In this document: positions 33,141 through 44,283 of the stretch, one piece after another
Numbering within the stretch: the first letter of the stretch is position 1
How the letters are laid out: each line of letters begins with the position of its first letter
From: Bimastos eiseni
Taxonomy: Eukaryota; Annelida; Clitellata; Crassiclitellata; Lumbricidae
Length of the DNA stretch: 64,000 nt
Assembly (NCBI GenBank): GCA_959347315.1
Contig: OY365818.1
Location: forward strand, 4,917,607 to 4,981,606
Direction of reading: 5' to 3'
Translations under genes and position numbers: made by a program
The notes under the pieces: generated by a model
Databases searched by the model: none
What the model was told of the DNA's origin: nothing
Seen by the model: only the letters and a program-made list of their open reading frames with translations

Positions 33141-33832
33141 TATACTCCGACGACTGAACTGTTCATCCTGAACCGTGTCGATGAGACCATCAATGCGCTT
33201 CGTCGCCTCGCCTATATGTGTACTTGTGTAAATATGGTTTAACATGATGGGTGGGTTTGATTGGAAATATGCTGTGGTTGGAGCTGTGGTGTCTGGTTGT
33301 TCGCGGGTGAATGTCACATCGGATGCGCGTTGACCGAGAGAGGATGGTTATCGATCGCATATCGTGCACCAATCTTTGTCGCCTTCGAGGAAACGACCCT
33401 GTCTGTAAAAGCTGCATTTTGTGCAGATCCTCCTGTTTAGATATACTTCGTGTGCATCCAGCTTTGTTTTCTTGAAGGCCGAACAGATTCGGTAGGACGT
33501 GTCTCGCTCTAAAACGAAGCATTTTGAGATTTGTCAAGAGATTGGAAAGATAGTTTTCTCAAATATATAAACGCTTTCATTCACCATTTCGATAGGCGTC
33601 CTGAGAAGTCAGCATGTTGGGTGATGGTCACGCGTCGACTAAAAGGTGTGCTCTGCTGAGTGTCCGATGATTGTGAATGTACGGATTTGCGTAGAAGTTG
33701 CACTTTTACAGGAGGTTTTGATCGAAATCTCTCTAACGCCTTTGGGCGTCTTTGATGCGTTTGGGCATGCAACAAATCCTCGGTATCCATGGACAAGCTA
33801 TAAGACTACAATGGTATTCATCTAGATATATA
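33141..33832 (-). other. Polinton-associated sequence, unassigned
   Basis: Several overlapping broken minus-strand frames, one with a long TTR/Pro-rich stretch leading towards YINTPN of polymerase B (33317-33057). Probably the region upstream of the polymerase. No capsid or protease motif recognised. Confidence 0.3.
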
Positions 33833-34004
33833 TCTAATGTAGATTTATAATAATTCTAATAATATAAAAAAAATTCTCTTTTAGAAAGTAATCATGTTCA
33901 TCGTATTGGACTGTGTTGCTTTTGTAATAGCATACACACTTCGACTATAGGTGGCGTCTTGGAATAATTTATATGAACATTCCGTGTGACGTAATGTTGT
34001 GGAT

Positions 34005-34050
34005 ATCTCATCATCTGTTAAAAACAGGTGATGAGATATCTGTGCCTGGT
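34005..34050. repeat. inverted repeat gatatctcatcatctgtt
   Basis: gatatctcatcatctgt and, after a loop of about four A, acaggtgatgagatatc: 17-base arms with one mismatch. The right arm also occurs downstream of copy 1 (about 19668), where the left arm is replaced by the polymerase fragment. Confidence 0.65.
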
Positions 34051-34109
34051 TTAATCTCTCTTCTGAATGTTGATAACAGTTGTTGTGATTTGTGTGGATG
34101 TTATTTTAG

Positions 34110-34790
34110 TATACGTCTCACTCATAACTTTATTATGTTAAGGTAAGTCAGCCATCGTGTGTACAGATTTTGCACTTGTATATGCGCATCTGTTACGCGA
34201 TGTTTGAATTGTCTGGTTCACAATGTTAAGATGTAGGTTCTAGCGACGTAATTGGGACATATACAACATTTGGACAATCTTGTAGTATAGTGTATTTATT
34301 TATTGCTCAGTTCTTATCCTGCATTTTAGCGTATTTAATTATTTCCTTCATGATGTCATGTATTTTGTAAGTAGAAAATGGATTGATGATAATAAATAAT
34401 TATGCTTTAAATGGAGGCTGGATCTATAAAAGGAATTTTGAAAGTGTGTTTTTGACTATTTCATTAAACATAATGTTGATCAGAAATTCCACTAGATTTC
34501 ATCGCGATGCCATATTGTCATCAATCGAACTTCTAATTATGCATGCTATTTCCACCAATCCAGCTTCCATTCATGCGCATTTCTCTTCGTCGATCCAGCT
34601 TCCATTTAAGCATATATTTTTTCATCAATCCAGCTACCATTTCGGTATATTTCTATTCATCAATCGGGTTTTTGCTCGCGTACACGGCCATGTTCACGTG
34701 GATTCCACGTCCAACGTAACGACATTCTCGCATCAATCAAGTATGGTATACCGATCCAGCTTCCATTTCAGCCTTCTCGATTTCGTGTGA
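34110..34790 (+). repeat. duplicated flank block, copy upstream of gene copy 3
   Basis: Partner of 22555-23330, slightly shortened at its 3' end (the two join again at 'cttctcgatttcgtgtg'). Confidence 0.7.
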
Positions 34791-34837
34791 GAAATTAAAT
34801 TGCCGTTGCGTTTCGCCTTGATGACTTGCGATACATG

Positions 34838-34932
34838 CTTAACCCTGACCCCTAAACGACCCCCACGATGCCTAACCTAACCCTAACCTACCCTCACGAT
34901 GCCTAATCTAACCCAAAACGACCATCACGACT
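34838..34932. repeat. interstitial telomere-like CCCTAA stretch (second copy)
   Basis: gcctaacctaaccctaacct with flanking 'aaacgacccccacgatgcc'; duplicate of 23895-23990. Confidence 0.65.
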
Positions 34933-35190
34933 CAATGGTACCGTGTGTGCAGAGGTCTTCACGCGCTAACTTTTGTATGGGTTCGGCCGTATAAGTAAAA
35001 AAAATGTTGCTTGTTTTTGGGCCGAATTTTCGACCGCAAAAAATTATCCATAATTGACGATTGCGATGGCCATACAGTCTTCACTGCTTGCACATTCAAT
35101 CAGTCACTTATTCATTTGCTTACTTGTTACTATGACATACGAAAAGCAGTCATGCTGGAAATCCGACCACGAATTAACTGTTATCACTAA

Positions 35191-35493
35191 CAGAGGTGTA
35201 ACAAGGTTTTGAAAAGTGGGAGCATAATTTTTAAAAATATTGCGCGAAGCGCCAAAATTTTCTTTCCTCCTCATTTTTTGAATTTTGCCCCCTTCAGAAA
35301 TTTAAAAAAATGGGAGCACAAATAAATTATCTTAACAAATGTCGTCTTAAAAAACCATTGGAGAAATATAAAAAAGAACCCAATTGGGGGGTCACATGGG
35401 GGGCACTGAGCACTGAAACTGGGGACTTTGCCCCCTAGTTTTAAAACTGGGGAGGGGCAGCTGCCCCTCTGCCTCCCGCTTGTTGCACCCCTA
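35191..35493. mobile_element. hAT-like MITE, 303 bp
   Basis: Starts CAGAGGTGTAACAAG and ends CTTGTTGCACCCCTA, giving 15-base terminal inverted repeats with few mismatches and the CAGRGGTG start typical of hAT elements. It is flanked by atcactaa (35183-35190) and atcgctag (35494-35501), an 8-base duplication with two differences. The paralogous flank of copy 1 has a single atcgctag at 11902-11909, i.e. the empty site. Non-coding, so it needed a transposase from elsewhere. Confidence 0.82.
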
Positions 35494-36044
35494 ATCGCTA
35501 GTATGGGCCAAGAGCATTAGTTTTATGGTGGAAAGATCTAATAAAAAGATGAATTTTCGAGATATCCCCATTGGCATATTAAAAGCTCTCTAAAAATCTC
35601 CATGTTGATCTTTCCGAAGATCAAGATTTTGTCCAAATTTTGTCTCATTTTTCCATCGGCATTAGTCATGTGGTAGAAATAATCCGTACCAAGCTGAATT
35701 TTGTGGGATCTTTACCTTTACCCATCCATTGCTGCACTTTTCTCTCAGTGCACTCCTGTTCTTTATTGCATATCCTCTTCTAAGACTTCAGCAACTCTTT
35801 GGCACAGTGATCCTCCTCACCGGCCATCTGTCGTAATTTCGTTCCATTGCAGCTTTCAAGGACTAATTCGTATCGTATGTTAGTTCATCCTGCTGGTGTT
35901 CAGAGGGCTAGTCTTCCTTAATTGAGACTAGTTGCATAATGTACGACACATAGGTTTACGTAAGCCTATGTTATGCATATCTTGAAATACTCAACAGATG
36001 TGTGGAGCAGAGTGAAAACTTCAACGTTGGTAGTAAGTGTTTCC

Positions 36045-36186
36045 GGCTGTTGCTATTCGTTGAGCAATATCAATTTTTAAAAAGTCTTTAATTAGAGCCT
36101 GCCTTCGCTAAATATCGTAAAAATTGTTACTGCTCTGTAGCGTTCCCGTCGGTTGCTATATACAAGCGGTAGGCCTACTTGTGGCA
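36045..36186 (+). promoter_or_regulatory. conserved proximal 5' region of copy 3
   Basis: Counterpart of 14395-14543 and 24520-24674. Confidence 0.4.
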
Positions 36187-37058
36187 ATGATGCAGATTTC
36201 AGTTTTATGGAAAGCTTCCCTCGCCAGGAGACTCTACTGGGTTCTTGGAATATCGACGTTTCTGCTCATCGCCACCATAATCGGCACTTACACGCTCAAT
36301 GACTTACGGTTTCGTGCGGTGCAAAGTTCTAAAATACTCCTGGAATCGACACGTTGGAACACGACGCTTGGAATATACATCTTTCTTGACAGTGCGTCGC
36401 TCGAAAGTGGAAACGACGAGACCCAATGGGACAGTCTGAACCATTCCATTTCATCGACTTGTCGGTCAGTGCGGAGACTCTGCGTCCGAATTCTTGTCGA
36501 TAGAAATGACTCGCAGAGGTCCGGCATCAAGCAGTTCGTGAACAGATACTTCAACACGAGCGCTATCCTTTGCAAAGAGTTCGGAACGAGCACAGAATTT
36601 CGTCGCGTCGACGTTTACGATTTGCGAAAAAGCGCACGCAAGTTGACTGAATTGATGGCCAATGATTACGTTGCCGAGAGAATGGCGCATTTCAGCATCA
36701 TCCTCGTCCCGAATACGGCATACCGAGCTTTCCCGGATCAGTTGAAGCGGCTACTCAAAATAAGTTCCGACGAAGTTGGCTTGGTGGTCGAATACGCTCA
36801 GAATTCCACGATACCTTCCAATCTGTTCTTTAGCAAGATACACGGCGAGATCTTTGGCTGGTTTCTGCCACCGTTTCTGGCTGACATCAAGCTCGCCGTG
36901 GCGTATACGTTCCATTTGTATCCAGCGAATCTGCGGAGATCAACCGTTTCACACGATGCCGTCAGCTCCAGTGTCGAGGGAATGATTGATCCAAAGTCCT
37001 CCGAATTTCCCCCAACTGAATTATCGGCGCTCAAGTTCTACAGGGACACCCTTCACAG
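36187..37058 (+). CDS. copy 3 exon 1
   Basis: ATGATG start at 36187; donor CACAG/GTAAGC at 37058/37059. The upstream in-frame stretch (from 36124) has no ATG, which supports this start. Confidence 0.8.
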
Positions 37059-39556
37059 GTAAGCAGTTGGCAAATCATTCATAGGCCTACTGATTAATTT
37101 ATTACGCTGCATAAACCAAACAGGCGTATAGGCCTTGCAATTAGTAATGGCTGTTAGCAAGAGGCACTGAAGTTGTTGATCGTAATTGTAAGAATTGAAT
37201 GGTTAGTAGGCACACTGTTAATCAGTTATCAATGCCACATTATCACGGTCTCGTAACAACAGAGGATTAACTGTAACAACAGCATTCTAGCTATTTATTG
37301 CACAGTTAACAGCAAGTGCATAGGCCTACTAACGTTACCGGTCGTATTTTGTAAGCATAGGCCCAATGCTATAAAAATACCGAGTTTGTTTGGCTTGACA
37401 CGCGCCAGCAGATTACTAAGGTCCACCTAGAGACCCTTGACATGAATTACCGCAGTTTTCCCCTCTGTCCGGGACCTTTGTGTTATGTTAAGCCGTTAGC
37501 AGTGGCTTATAACCTGTATATATGCTGTGGTTGTTACTTAGCTGCGTCCGATTGAGGCTGACCTTTAATGCTGCCTCAACACTTATGCACTTCTTTGTCG
37601 TTTTCCGTCTCGATTATTGATTGCATCGCCCTCTACTTGGATATGGGTGGAGTCCGTGGAAGATGACGTGGATCGGGTCTTGAGCACAGTGGCGAGCCTT
37701 GTGTGTCACCACCCAATATTTGGCTATTTCGCATGGTTACGCACAGGTTGTCTTGCTCGCCTATCGCGTCTCTACCACAGAGTTGTCTATGGGTCCAATT
37801 TACATGACCCGACCCTACGAAATTGGACCCGACCCGACTTCTAAAGTCAGTTATCTGACTCAATCTGCACGACCAATGACGTAAATATTCCAATCCCACC
37901 CGACCTGCCTTTAGTGCTAACTTTATTAATATTAGTTATCATCAATTCTAATATCGATTATGTCGTATAAACGCAGCACAGTCACGCCGGCATAATATAT
38001 GATTATAATATTTATTTTGTGAGGACTTATCAGGGAAGAGACCCTTCGTTTATTCAATTTATTTTGGCATAAACTTACTTTCTCCATAAATATATGAAAA
38101 GAATATTATTATTATTATAGAATTCCAGATATTATTGGGTACGCAAGAGCTAGGTCGGCAAGTCTCTGCGCTGCCTCCTGAGCTAACTCTCACGCTTGTA
38201 ATAAATGCTCTGACCGCACGCTTTTTCATAAATTCATGAGAAATTATTCCATTCGACAGCTTTGTCCGAGTTCAGTGTGAACAGAAACAAATCCGGCGTT
38301 GCCCTACGTTTTTTGCACTAATTGCTTCGCCATATTCAATTTATCTGATTGTAACTGATTAACATTATGAATATAACTGAGCTGAAAATTAAGCTCTGCA
38401 AGAAATTGGCGTGTCGAAATTGGTACGGGTTTTTAATACGACCCAATCCGACCCGCCAGAATCTTGACCCGATTCGCCTAATCTACAGATGTTCGTGACC
38501 CGACCCGATCTGCGGGTCGATACGAACCGGGGACAACTCCGCTCTACCCTGGTTCGGCACTGCCTCGAGGGCTTTTCTACAGGTGCTCTTCTAGGCAGAC
38601 TGAGTAGACCTACATCGTTGTCGCAGACTTCTATCATGCAGGGCCGTGCCTTTTCCTCTGCCGCCCCTGCAATATGGCATGGAAATCCTGTGGCACTACG
38701 CCTATTGCCAACAGCCATATCGATCACGCTTTACTCAATTTTTATCCAGTTTTTGGTCGGAAATGCGCCTGAGTAGATAGTCGGCATCAGACGTTATATA
38801 AATCTGCCTGGTATGAAATATTGGCCTTGTAATTAGATGACGAAGTTGGCTTACTGAATCGACAATTCGAATCTAGTGAGAGCTCAGCAGCTAACACGAT
38901 TAGCAGGATATAATAAGGTTAGTGCGACGTCAACATCCATGCCACAGCAGAGCTGTTAGAACAACTAATAGGCCTACCGTATAGATGGTAAAGTGCCGTG
39001 AAATTAGTGCCTACGAGTAAGCTGGATCCCGCGACTTCTCTTTTGTAGGCGCTGTAGAAATGTTGAGATTACGATTACCATTACAATTACGATGTCGATA
39101 TCTACCAGACATGGGACTTAATACGAAGCTGTTCCCCTATTTATTGTCATTGTAGTTGTTACTGGCATTCCACAACATTGTGCGCATTAACATTTTACGC
39201 CGCTGGCGTAATTTGACCTACCACTAGAGTTATTCGCGCAAGGCGGCCTAGAGGTTAAACTGTTCATCGATCCAAACGCTTATGATCTCAAAAGTTTTGC
39301 AAATATGAAACCAAAGCGATTTGGAGAATCTGAAGCTGATACTCGCCATTAAGTGACCGAATCTCAGATCCGGCTGAGTGGTTGCGAGCTCGCAGAATTG
39401 GAGAAATCGGTTGGTTAGTTACAGCTTAAGGACGTTGTGTCGAAGCAAAGTTAATGAGTGTCGCCCTCCTTCTTAAAACTTTGTTCTGGCACTCCCACCA
39501 CTGGAAATTACGGAGATAAATTGACACCAAGCATTGATGATCTTTAGTAGAAATAA

Positions 39557-39610
<54 letters not shown>

Positions 39611-41843
39611 CACGCAATCTCCTCTTCATCTACTTTTGCAGCCTATCTAGCAGCTCATGCAGGATTATGGGGTTCCAACAATGTAGAAATTGCACTACGA
39701 AACCTGATAAAAACGCTCATTGAGCAACGAAGGACGTGTGCATTGCATATCAGATTACATATCACCAATATTACTTATTAAACCTGTTAGGGCCTTTGCA
39801 ATGCGCTACCGTATTGAGATCGTGTCGACTACAATACAACTGTATTGATAGTCCCTTCCTTCCACTGTTCAGAAGTGCACACATGTACGATCAGAAGAGG
39901 GAACATCATAATTAAAGTGGAGCAAAATGAACAACAGATGGCAGTAGAAGAATATTCTCAGACTCACTGGAAGGATTTTGTCGATTGTCGCCTTCTGTAT
40001 TTATTTTGCTTTAGAGCTCGATTTACGAGGTCTCTCTACACGCTGCCAAGTGTTGCATCTGATTATACTCCGAACGTTAGAGCTCTTATATATATATATG
40101 TATATATATATATACATATACACTTAACTTTGCTTAGCTGCTCTCAAGTATAATAGGCCTATCATCAAAGTTCAACCGACTCTGCCCAAACGATACCTAC
40201 AGTAGAAGTCTCTAAGCACTGTTATGTTGCCTGTATCGTTTACTGAACCATTCCACTATTATATACACACATATACACAATACAAGCGTACATAGGCCTA
40301 TGCATAGCAATATCATATATATATATATAGTGTATAAGGGGCGTCAATACCTCTGAGCGATGGAGGCAAACCCCATCGCCTTCGGTCCCAGGCGTCAATA
40401 AGACAAGATATTCCTCTAAAACTCAAAAATATCCCCTTACCTGAAATTTGAGGCATTTTCATCTGGACCCCCTTCCTGTCTGCCTCTGATAGTAAGTAAC
40501 TAATTAATTTTTGTTCATAGCAGCTCCCAATAAGCGGCTTGTTGGGATCGGAGATTGTGGACTTTTGAGGAGAATTTTTGAGATCAAAAGCTTCCAACTC
40601 GATTGAAGTGGCGTACGTTGACCACTTTGCAGCATGTATTTTTTTATTCCTGTGTAGTTTGCGATTTCTTCACGTTAATATACAGTGATCTTCCAAGCTC
40701 GAGACGTACACACTCGATCATGCCACAGAACGTCAATGGCGCTGAACATCTATGCGCTAATGAGTCATGACCTATATTGCGCTGTAAAAGCGCCCGTATA
40801 TAGCATGGTGCCCTAGGAAAGTGCCTTCATTGATTACATCTCGCCATCATTGAATTATGGAGATGACAATAAGAATTGAGGTAATAATAAGACAGGTGGT
40901 TCCATGATTGTAGAATCATCTGGCTAGTCCGAATGCTAGAGTAAAGGCTCCAATAGACGAAGTTAAGGTCAGGGGCTGTATTGAACAAGGTGGTATTGTC
41001 CTTCACCTGTGCAGGTACCTGTCGGTTAGTCGTGCCAGCGAATGCTTCCGTTGTCTAAACAAGACGAGCCACCGGATCATCTCAATGTCGCTATACGGCC
41101 AGGACAGTCGCTACACGATGGGCGCCATCAGGAACGCGCAGCTCCTTCCCATCATATTTCCCGGATGGAGGCTCTGGTTCTACGTCGAACTGCAGCTACA
41201 GGGTCATCCTCTGCACGCCCACGAACCCGTTCCGCCGACGATCCTAACGAAACTGACGGAGCTCGGTGCGGAAATCCGCTACATCGACTTAAACGCCACG
41301 TGTCTGGCGCCGATGCTGTGGAGGTTCACCGTCATGGAGGACCCGGATGTCGACGTCTTCATCGTTCGCGACTGTGACAGTCGTCTAACGCCTCGTGACG
41401 CCGCCGTCGTGACGGACTGGCTAAAGACAGGCAAGACATTCCACTGCGTTCGCGATCATCCGAGTCATTCGCGATTTCCGGTCAGTGGAGGGCTTTGGGG
41501 CGCTCGTCGAGAGCCTTTCGTGGCCATCTTCGGGGCGGCAATGCTGGGCGCCGTGATGCGCCAATACGGGTCGGACTACGTGCAAGACATGCACTTCCTG
41601 GCCAAGGTTGTCTGGCCCAATGTCACGCAAGCCGCTTACTGTCACGACAGCTATTCGTGCCAGAACTACGCGGCCTCACACCCGTTTCCAGTGACTAGAG
41701 TCGGGGCAGAACACCTGGGACAGGTGTATGATGAGTTTTCCCTTGGCCGGGAGCTCGATATGGATATTTTACGTTCTTGGCCGGTCAATAACAACTGCGT
41801 AGGTTCGTCAAAGAAGGGAAATAACACGGTTCTTCTGACGTAG
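36187..41843 (+). CDS. glycosyltransferase-like type II membrane protein, copy 3 (gene span)
   Basis: Exons 36187-37058 and 41015-41843, 566 residues, same architecture as copy 2 (signal anchor, luminal sequons, RDCDSR near 409-414). Exon 1 is a mosaic: about residues 66-90 and 256-276 follow copy 1, while the stretch between is identical to copy 2. Exon 2 follows copy 1 at its C-terminus (RVGAEHLGQVYDEFSLGREL). The intron is the longest of the three because of extra repeats and a LINE fragment. No disruption seen. Confidence 0.75.
38560..38776 (+). mobile_element. LINE reverse-transcriptase C-terminal fragment
   Basis: LSQTSIMQGRAFSSAAPAIW followed by LPTAISITLYSIFI resembles the RAFS.AAP.+WN.LP end of CR1/L2-like reverse transcriptases, with the usual asparagine and several other positions changed. 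Only the end is present; the reading frame starts in unrelated sequence. Confidence 0.5.
39560..39607. repeat. (AT)n microsatellite
   Basis: About 48 bases of pure AT dinucleotide in the copy 3 intron. Confidence 0.9.
40335..40500 (+). repeat. repeat family R2, copy in intron of copy 3
   Basis: Same landmarks as 16932-17105 (tataaggggcgtcaatacct, acaagatattcc, ttacctgaaattt, cttcctgtctgcctctga). Confidence 0.55.
41015..41843 (+). CDS. copy 3 exon 2: glycosyltransferase-like module
   Basis: Acceptor GTGCAG ending 41014, TAG at 41841-41843. Motifs RDCDSR, RDHPSH and SGGLWG are conserved. Private replacements include LNATCLAP and MLGAVMRQYGSDY. Confidence 0.82.
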
Positions 41844-42052
41844 TGAATTTGGGATTGCATTGATGCGCTCTCGTGGAGAAAGCGTGATTAGTTTATCAAT
41901 TGGTTTTGGGACCCATGCTGAAATTCTGGATCGTTGAATGTCGACCGGATATTTTTAGATTTTTTCCTACCAAGATGTTTTTAATTTTAGCAGCAAAAGG
42001 CTATATATGCCTAATTATGCCTGTGTTTTCATTGTTGATGATCTAGTCTAAT

Positions 42053-42617
42053 GACTTCTATGGCGGTCTTTTCAAATGAAAAGCATTTGATGTCGTTGAG
42101 TTTTGATGACTGAGAAAGTTTATCGGAGTAAAATTGTGAATGTATGGAAGAGAGAGAGAAAATGTTGTATATTTATCACGAATAACAGTTTTCGGTCGCT
42201 AACATTCGTGATTGTAATAGACGCTGAAAGAACAAACGAAGAGCTCACCCGTCACTACAATAAATTATAGACCTTCACATAAATTAAAACGCCTCTTTAT
42301 TAAGAACCTCAGTCTTATTCAGGTGTAGCACCAACAGAAAGGATATTCAGCTCACATATCCTCTGACGAACTCGGTAACAAAATTAACGATAAATAAATT
42401 ATTCATAATATTCAGTGAAAATAAGAAATCTTCATAATAACTGCGATAAAAATGTGAAAACCTCCCCACATTTCGCTCAATGCATCTTTGCATCAGTTCG
42501 ATGTAGAAGCGACCACCAGTAACTGTTGCTGGTATCACAACGCAACTGGACTTTGAGATACGGCGCTGATGATTCGTCTTCAATTGATGCTGCTCAACGA
42601 TTAGGACTCGGTGCTAA
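42053..42617 (-). mobile_element. truncated Polinton end downstream of copy 3
   Basis: From 'ctatggcggtcttttcaaat' to 'ggtgctaaaatgcaacattt' it matches 28303-28870, including the small minus-strand ORF. Similarity stops at about 42617, before the integrase. Thus copies 2 and 3 share the same junction with Polinton sequence, and copy 1 lacks it. Confidence 0.7.
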
Positions 42618-43041
42618 AATGCAACATTTTTACGGACTGAATTGACTTGACTTTAAGTTGATTTATATGAAGCTTTGGAGATCTATGACCATTTCTACAA
42701 CAGAAAGCGCCGGAGGGAGAATTTGGAAGAAGTCACATTATGGTCATTGCTTATGGAAAATCTCTCAAGAAGTGGCGCCACTGGACGGTTTTGATTTCAA
42801 GTGGCATGCTGGAATTCAAAGAGCTATTGATAGATGCACACTCTGTGAGCTGGATGGCAGCGTATAGAGCTGTTCGAAAAATGGATACACGAATGGAAGA
42901 CAAAGAATAATTGCCACTCCTCGATCAGCGAGGCAACAGTATTTCACACACGTGCGATGGCAACTGGATACTACTACTACTACTACTTTCCCCAATACTT
43001 CTACTACTACCACCACCACACCTGCTACTACTACTACTACC

Positions 43042-43072
<31 letters not shown>

Positions 43073-43075
43073 CCG
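42618..43075. other. non-coding with trinucleotide repeats
   Basis: Contains (CTA)n/(CCA)n at about 42970-43040 and (AAT)n at 43041-43069. ORFs of poly-Leu, poly-Val or poly-Ile through here come from the repeats. Confidence 0.6.
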
Positions 43076-43510
43076 CGTAACACTCATCCCTTGGACAAGC
43101 GGTCGATGTCTGGCATGGGATATGACAGTGCCCGACACCTACACCAAGTCCCTTCTTGTCGATACATCCGTCAGAGCTGGCGAAGCAGCCGAACTCGCAG
43201 CTACGTCGAAGAGGGTCAAGTATTCCACCATAACGAACACCCACGACTTCGTAGCCCTCGCTTTGGAATCCGGCGGCGCTTTGAGCAGTGAAGGACTGCA
43301 GATCATCGCAGAGTTGGGCAGTCGAACGAGTCCTGCAACCCATGATCCAATGGAGACGTCATATCTGCTCCAACATACCTCGGTTGTTCTTCAGCGTGGG
43401 AACGCCGTCTGCCTTTTCGGGACATTGCCACCATTCACTCGCGACATGAGCGATCACAACATAATGTGAAACATATATGTATATAATAATAATAATAATT
43501 TTTTTTTTAC
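43076..43510 (+). mobile_element. retroelement 3' end (plus strand)
   Basis: TLIPWTSGR, then MTVPDTYTKSLLVDTSVRAG, NTHDFVALALESGGALSSEG, SRTSPATHDPMETSYLLQHT and QRGNAVCLFGTLP: a C-terminal domain I know from the ends of invertebrate non-LTR retrotransposon ORFs (IPW..GR...WD.TV.DT...KY). The stop at 43466-43468 is closely followed by a (TAA)n tail (43483-43499). Confidence 0.6.
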
Positions 43511-43694
43511 TTTTTGCAGGTTAAATGTTTTTTGACTTTCAAAAAACCGTGGTTGTGTTAATTAAAAATGATATAGGCCTAACTTTTGTTCTGTTTGAAA
43601 TAATTAAGTCAAATTTGGCAGTAATATGCAAATATGAATAATTCTCGCGCTATAAAACTTCATTTATTGTTTTCTACATTTAGCTGAAATATTT

Positions 43695-43713
43695 ATAATA
43701 ATAATAACAATTA

Positions 43714-43764
<51 letters not shown>

Positions 43765-44180
43765 GACTATAGCTGCACGAAAGAGCCTCTGAAGGCAACT
43801 GAGTTGAAGCGCTGGATGCAAACTGACAATCGTTGGAACAAGTAGCTTGTCTCTCTAGGGTCTCTGGTCACATGTGTCAGGAGGCGACCCAAGTCTTTGA
43901 TGAAGTCCATTCCGTCGTTGTTGACTGGGCCCATTGTCTCATAGGCCAATGGAGCGAAGAGATAGCTAACAGCGAGCTGGCTGTACTTGATGGTCTTCCT
44001 GGTGGTTGCCACCTCCGCTGCAGCCCCCCACTGAAGATGACGTCGCTTGGAGATATGACGGAGCCACGGTGTCAATCACTGTCGCATCCCCATAGCAGGT
44101 TCCGTCCTCTTCGCCATGGAATGAGCGTCAGACCATTAGGGCGTTTTCCATCCGTTCTGGAAAGTCCGGGGGTTCCTTAA
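43695..44180 (-). mobile_element. retroelement 3' end (minus strand)
   Basis: Minus strand: [25 protein letters not shown] (after a frameshift), TTRKTIKYSQLAVSYLFAPL, AYETMGPVNNDGMDFIKDLG and RLLTHVTRDPRETSYLFQRL. Same domain as 43076-43510 but diverged. Its stop near 43767 is followed by (TAA)n on the same strand (43765-43695). A tiny piece of the same element (ggagccacggtgtcaatcac) is at about 55853. Confidence 0.6.
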
Positions 44181-44201
44181 TGTTTGGGAAACCAGCGCGT
44201 G

Positions 44202-44204
<3 letters not shown>

Positions 44205-44283
<79 letters not shown>
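44205..44283. repeat. (AAT)n microsatellite
   Basis: About 26 uninterrupted AAT triplets. Confidence 0.95.

Larger units (their letters stand above)
28303..33832 (-). mobile_element. degenerate Polinton (Maverick) element
   Basis: On the minus strand, from high to low coordinate: protein-primed DNA polymerase B pieces (33140-31088), a packaging-type ATPase fragment (29989-29777) and a retroviral-type integrase fragment (29140-28844), with integrase and polymerase at opposite ends as in Polintons. All frames are broken. A LINE tail (30137-30457) and a 246-base tandem duplication (30535-31015) lie inside. Terminal inverted repeats and a 6-base target duplication were not seen clearly, so the boundaries are approximate: they are set by where similarity with the other gene copies stops. 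Confidence 0.75.
37059..41014 (+). other. intron of copy 3
   Basis: 3956 bases. 37059-37860 matches the copy 2 intron; 39170-40070 matches the copy 1 intron; 40133-40380 matches both, inverted with respect to copy 1. Holds a LINE fragment (38560-38776), a long (AT)n tract (39560-39607) and a repeat family R2 copy (40335-40500). Confidence 0.65.

Noticed and set aside
36124..36186. 21-codon N-terminal extension of copy 3
   Set aside because: No ATG in this stretch; it lies in the conserved 5' region and has stops in the other copies' alignment.
42816..43343. 175-codon minus-strand ORF with poly-Val and poly-Leu
   Set aside because: Comes from trinucleotide repeats and the antisense of the retroelement end.
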